A DNA stretch of 24,079 nt from Eimeria necatrix. Its lineage: Eukaryota > Apicomplexa > Conoidasida > Eucoccidiorida > Eimeriidae. The position numbers and the translations under genes were made by a program. Below are positions 21,587-24,079 of the stretch, piece by piece (position 1 is the first letter of the stretch; each line of letters opens with the position of its first letter). The notes below the pieces were generated by a model. The model saw nothing but the letters and a program-made list of their open reading frames with translations. It ran no database searches and was not told where the DNA came from. Where the stretch lies: contig NW_013654439.1 of assembly GCF_000499385.1 (NCBI RefSeq), positions 1 to 24,079 on the forward strand. Direction: 5' to 3'.

Positions 21587-24079
21587 GCTTCGTCCCTTGA
21601 GAAACAGATGAAGGAAGCCGCATTAGAAATGTTTGCAGGCATTCGGCATTTAAAATTGGGTGTGGAAGCTTTGGTCATGCAGGATATAACCACACAGCGA
21701 CCGACCATTTGCTTTTGAAGTCACTGTACGCGTCGAAAAAAATGGTGCGTGACGCCTCTAATTTTGTAATGTTACGGCGGTGATGAAGCCGGCGGCGAGC
21801 TGCAAAGCCGTGTCTCATGAAAAACAGCCCACTTTCTGAATGGCCACAAAGTCAGTAGGTATCATGAATCATGCCATTCATCAGCCAGCTAACTAGCCGA
21901 TTTCTCAAGACGTCAATGGTAAGACGCATTTCATGTGGCATTCTCTTGAGGCAAGCAATCCACCGACAGTTCCAGTGCGTGAGCTAAGGTATATACACAC
22001 TGTAAATGCCCTCAAATAGACAACTGATGTGACTTCGTCGGGATTGGAAGCATGCCTGGCCCAGCAAAATGGTGAAATTGCCACAGCAGGCCGCTGCAAT
22101 TTTGATTTAACAGTATGAGTAAGTCCTGCATATTTACACTTGGTGCTGTCTGAGTAGCAGGCGAAACTTTGGTATATTTAGGTTCCTGAATTAAGGTAGA
22201 AGGGAAAAAGTGAGGCATTGCTGTAAAACAAAGTGTAGCGATTGCTTCAAATTTCACGGAATTTGGGCACTTCCAGGTGAACCAAAGCAGGTCTTGAGGC
22301 TTGGCATGGTGCTGCTGTCGTTGCTTATGCGCTCAATTTGGCCATTGGGCTTAGTGGAAAATAGCCTACAGACTGCAAAAAATCGCGCTTGCCGTTATGA
22401 AGCAATGCATCGGGCTAAACGGTCGTTATCTGTGCAGAAACTATGTCCTAAGTGGCTGCAAATATCTGTTCACCGCATTTTCTTGCGCACATAGCACCGT
22501 ACGTTCACAGAATAGCATGAACTACCCTAGAGGACATTTCTACGTCTGCTAAACGTTTTTAGGTGAGTTCTACACTGAAAGACGCTTAGTCGGTTACGTC
22601 TGGGCAGATGGGACCACGGAAAGCATACACTAATATTACGAAAGTTCTTTGAAGATAGCACAAGCGTGTTCCTATACAGGTATCTTTTCAATCGACATAT
22701 TTATTTGAGAACCATACAAACATGACTGCGCAACGACTTCTGTGACAACTCATGCAGGAAAATATTACTTGGATACATTTACGAAATGTATGGGGAAAAA
22801 CTTTCACAATTTGCCGAGCCAACAGAATCGCTGAGCGCCGCTCTGTTTTCCAACCCACATCTGACGCATAATACGTACTTCTTGCATTCACTGAAAATTG
22901 TGAGTCACTTACTTGCTGAAAACAATGCAAGCTCCAGGTATGAATGTGCCCAGAACACCCTTGATCAGCAAGCAAAACGATCGAAGCACCATTACTAGAT
23001 ACACGCTTGCAATTGAACACAGCTGTGCACATACCTGCAAAACTACCAATGCAATGCGTTGCTGATCATCCGCAATTTCAGCTGACAAGCATGGCGTGAT
23101 TTATCACATTCCCAAATGTGAGCAGGCCATTGCATCATGGGCTCCTATAATTCTGAACGTGACATAAATAGTATGCCTGCCGGCGACAGCAGCGTAGTAA
23201 TCAGCTCTCAATCTTGTTCTAACGCACTTTCTACAAAGAAAGAGCAGAACTGAAAGCACAGGCAGAAATACTGGTTAGAAAACGACTTCGCCCACTACTT
23301 TTAGAACCTTGAGAAGTCTTCGCACCCGTTGCACCTAACATTTCATCTGAATCATTTCAGATATCTGTGCTGTACGTCTTTGCATATTGCAGAGTTCTAC
23401 GCTGTTCCTGCCTCATGTAAAGGCATTTCGTCTCAGCAGTCGCTTCACATTTTCAGTTACGGCGGATTGTCGTCGTTGAGCGCAGCACGCTGACAAGCGC
23501 CGCAGGCTGCTCAGTCGCAAATTCTCACAGGATGCCATGCACAAAATTCCGACGCCATTTCAATCCTGTTTCTGTCACCACGTATGTACGTGAATTACAG
23601 GATGTGTCAGACCAAGCTGGCATCAAGAGCACACCATCCAGCCAAGCTAACGTGGAGACAAATCCTGTAAAGCAATGCATACAGTACGTTGTTGGCATTT
23701 TTCGAAGATGCTTGTACGACTAGAATGCCACGGTCCGGCAAGAGGCCCATCTAGTGCGTGCCTCTTTGCCCGGACACGAGCGAGTGCTCCAATTCGAGAC
23801 TGGCTCGCACATTTCATGTAGAGCTTCGTTTGAAGTTTGGCAATTGTTTCCTTCAGTTTCATCAACACGATGGACATAGCGTCTAGCGTTTTATGCGTAG
23901 CGCCAAAGACTATAGTGAAACAAGGATCGGCGTACTAGCTGGTTCGGGAACGGGATGACAGCTTGCTTACATTCATATTGTTTTGTGCCGCGAATTTCAT
24001 TTCGCAGGCTGGCGACAAGATGCCTCACACGCCGCTACACTAAAATACGGCTCCGAAAATCGACGCTGGCATCAAACTG
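21587..24079. other. gene-free stretch to the window end
   Basis: No gene is supported. The minus-strand frame 22688-23032 (114 codons, ATG start) is the second-longest ATG frame in the window. It is unassigned, is overlapped by a plus-strand run at 22786-22998, and is of chance length. ACTTTCTG followed by AATGGCCA occurs at 21831, a near-copy of the sequence at 5257. No repeat array or RNA gene is seen. Confidence 0.5.

Noticed and set aside
1..24079. CRISPR array, telomeric array, rRNA or transposase/reverse-transcriptase genes
   Set aside because: I saw no regularly spaced repeats, no telomere-type arrays, no rRNA-like segments and no reverse-transcriptase or DDE-type motifs in the open runs.

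Overview
This 24 kb window looks like non-coding eukaryotic DNA, and I cannot support any protein-coding or RNA gene in it. Base composition is mixed, in the mid-40s percent GC by spot counts of a few lines. CpG is not obviously depleted, which argues against a vertebrate. Nothing resembles a bacterial, phage or organellar layout: there are no stacked reading frames, no tRNA or rRNA, and no CRISPR array. The longest open stretches (up to 169 codons) are about what chance gives: at roughly 46% GC a stop falls about every 19 codons, so a longest run near 145 codons is expected over six frames. Several of the longest runs begin at TTG or GTG; the longest ATG-started frame I found has only 118 codons. 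The window is most likely intergenic or long-intron DNA. The taxon is uncertain. Frequent TGCATGC words would suit a coccidian apicomplexan, where such a motif is known upstream of genes, but the same core is a splicing element in animal introns, so an invertebrate such as a tick is equally possible.

Layout: 1-5063 is gene-free apart from stop-poor patches at 1276-1987 and 3378-4015. At 5064-5405 open frames overlap on both strands. At 5524-5561 there is an exact 19-bp tandem duplication. The most distinctive structure is at 8787-8869: a near-perfect hairpin with 29-nt arms and a 7-nt loop, with a 10-bp tandem duplication at its left edge. A 16-bp tandem pair lies at 9783-9814, an A-rich tract at 12541-12625, and the longest ATG frame (minus strand) at 14508-14864. 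Alternating CTG/CAG inverted words sit at 16487-16511 and an 18-bp AT palindrome at 19587-19604. The interval 19783-20879 is stop-poor, and a diverged 20-bp tandem pair lies at 21547-21586.

Two dispersed words stand out: GCATGC (at least 20 copies) and ACTTCCTG (eight copies, all on the plus strand, none seen on the minus strand). No genes are seen working together, so no system or pathway can be proposed. The 8.8 kb hairpin, which could be a palindromic mobile-element remnant or a small-RNA precursor, and the dispersed words are the observations most worth checking.
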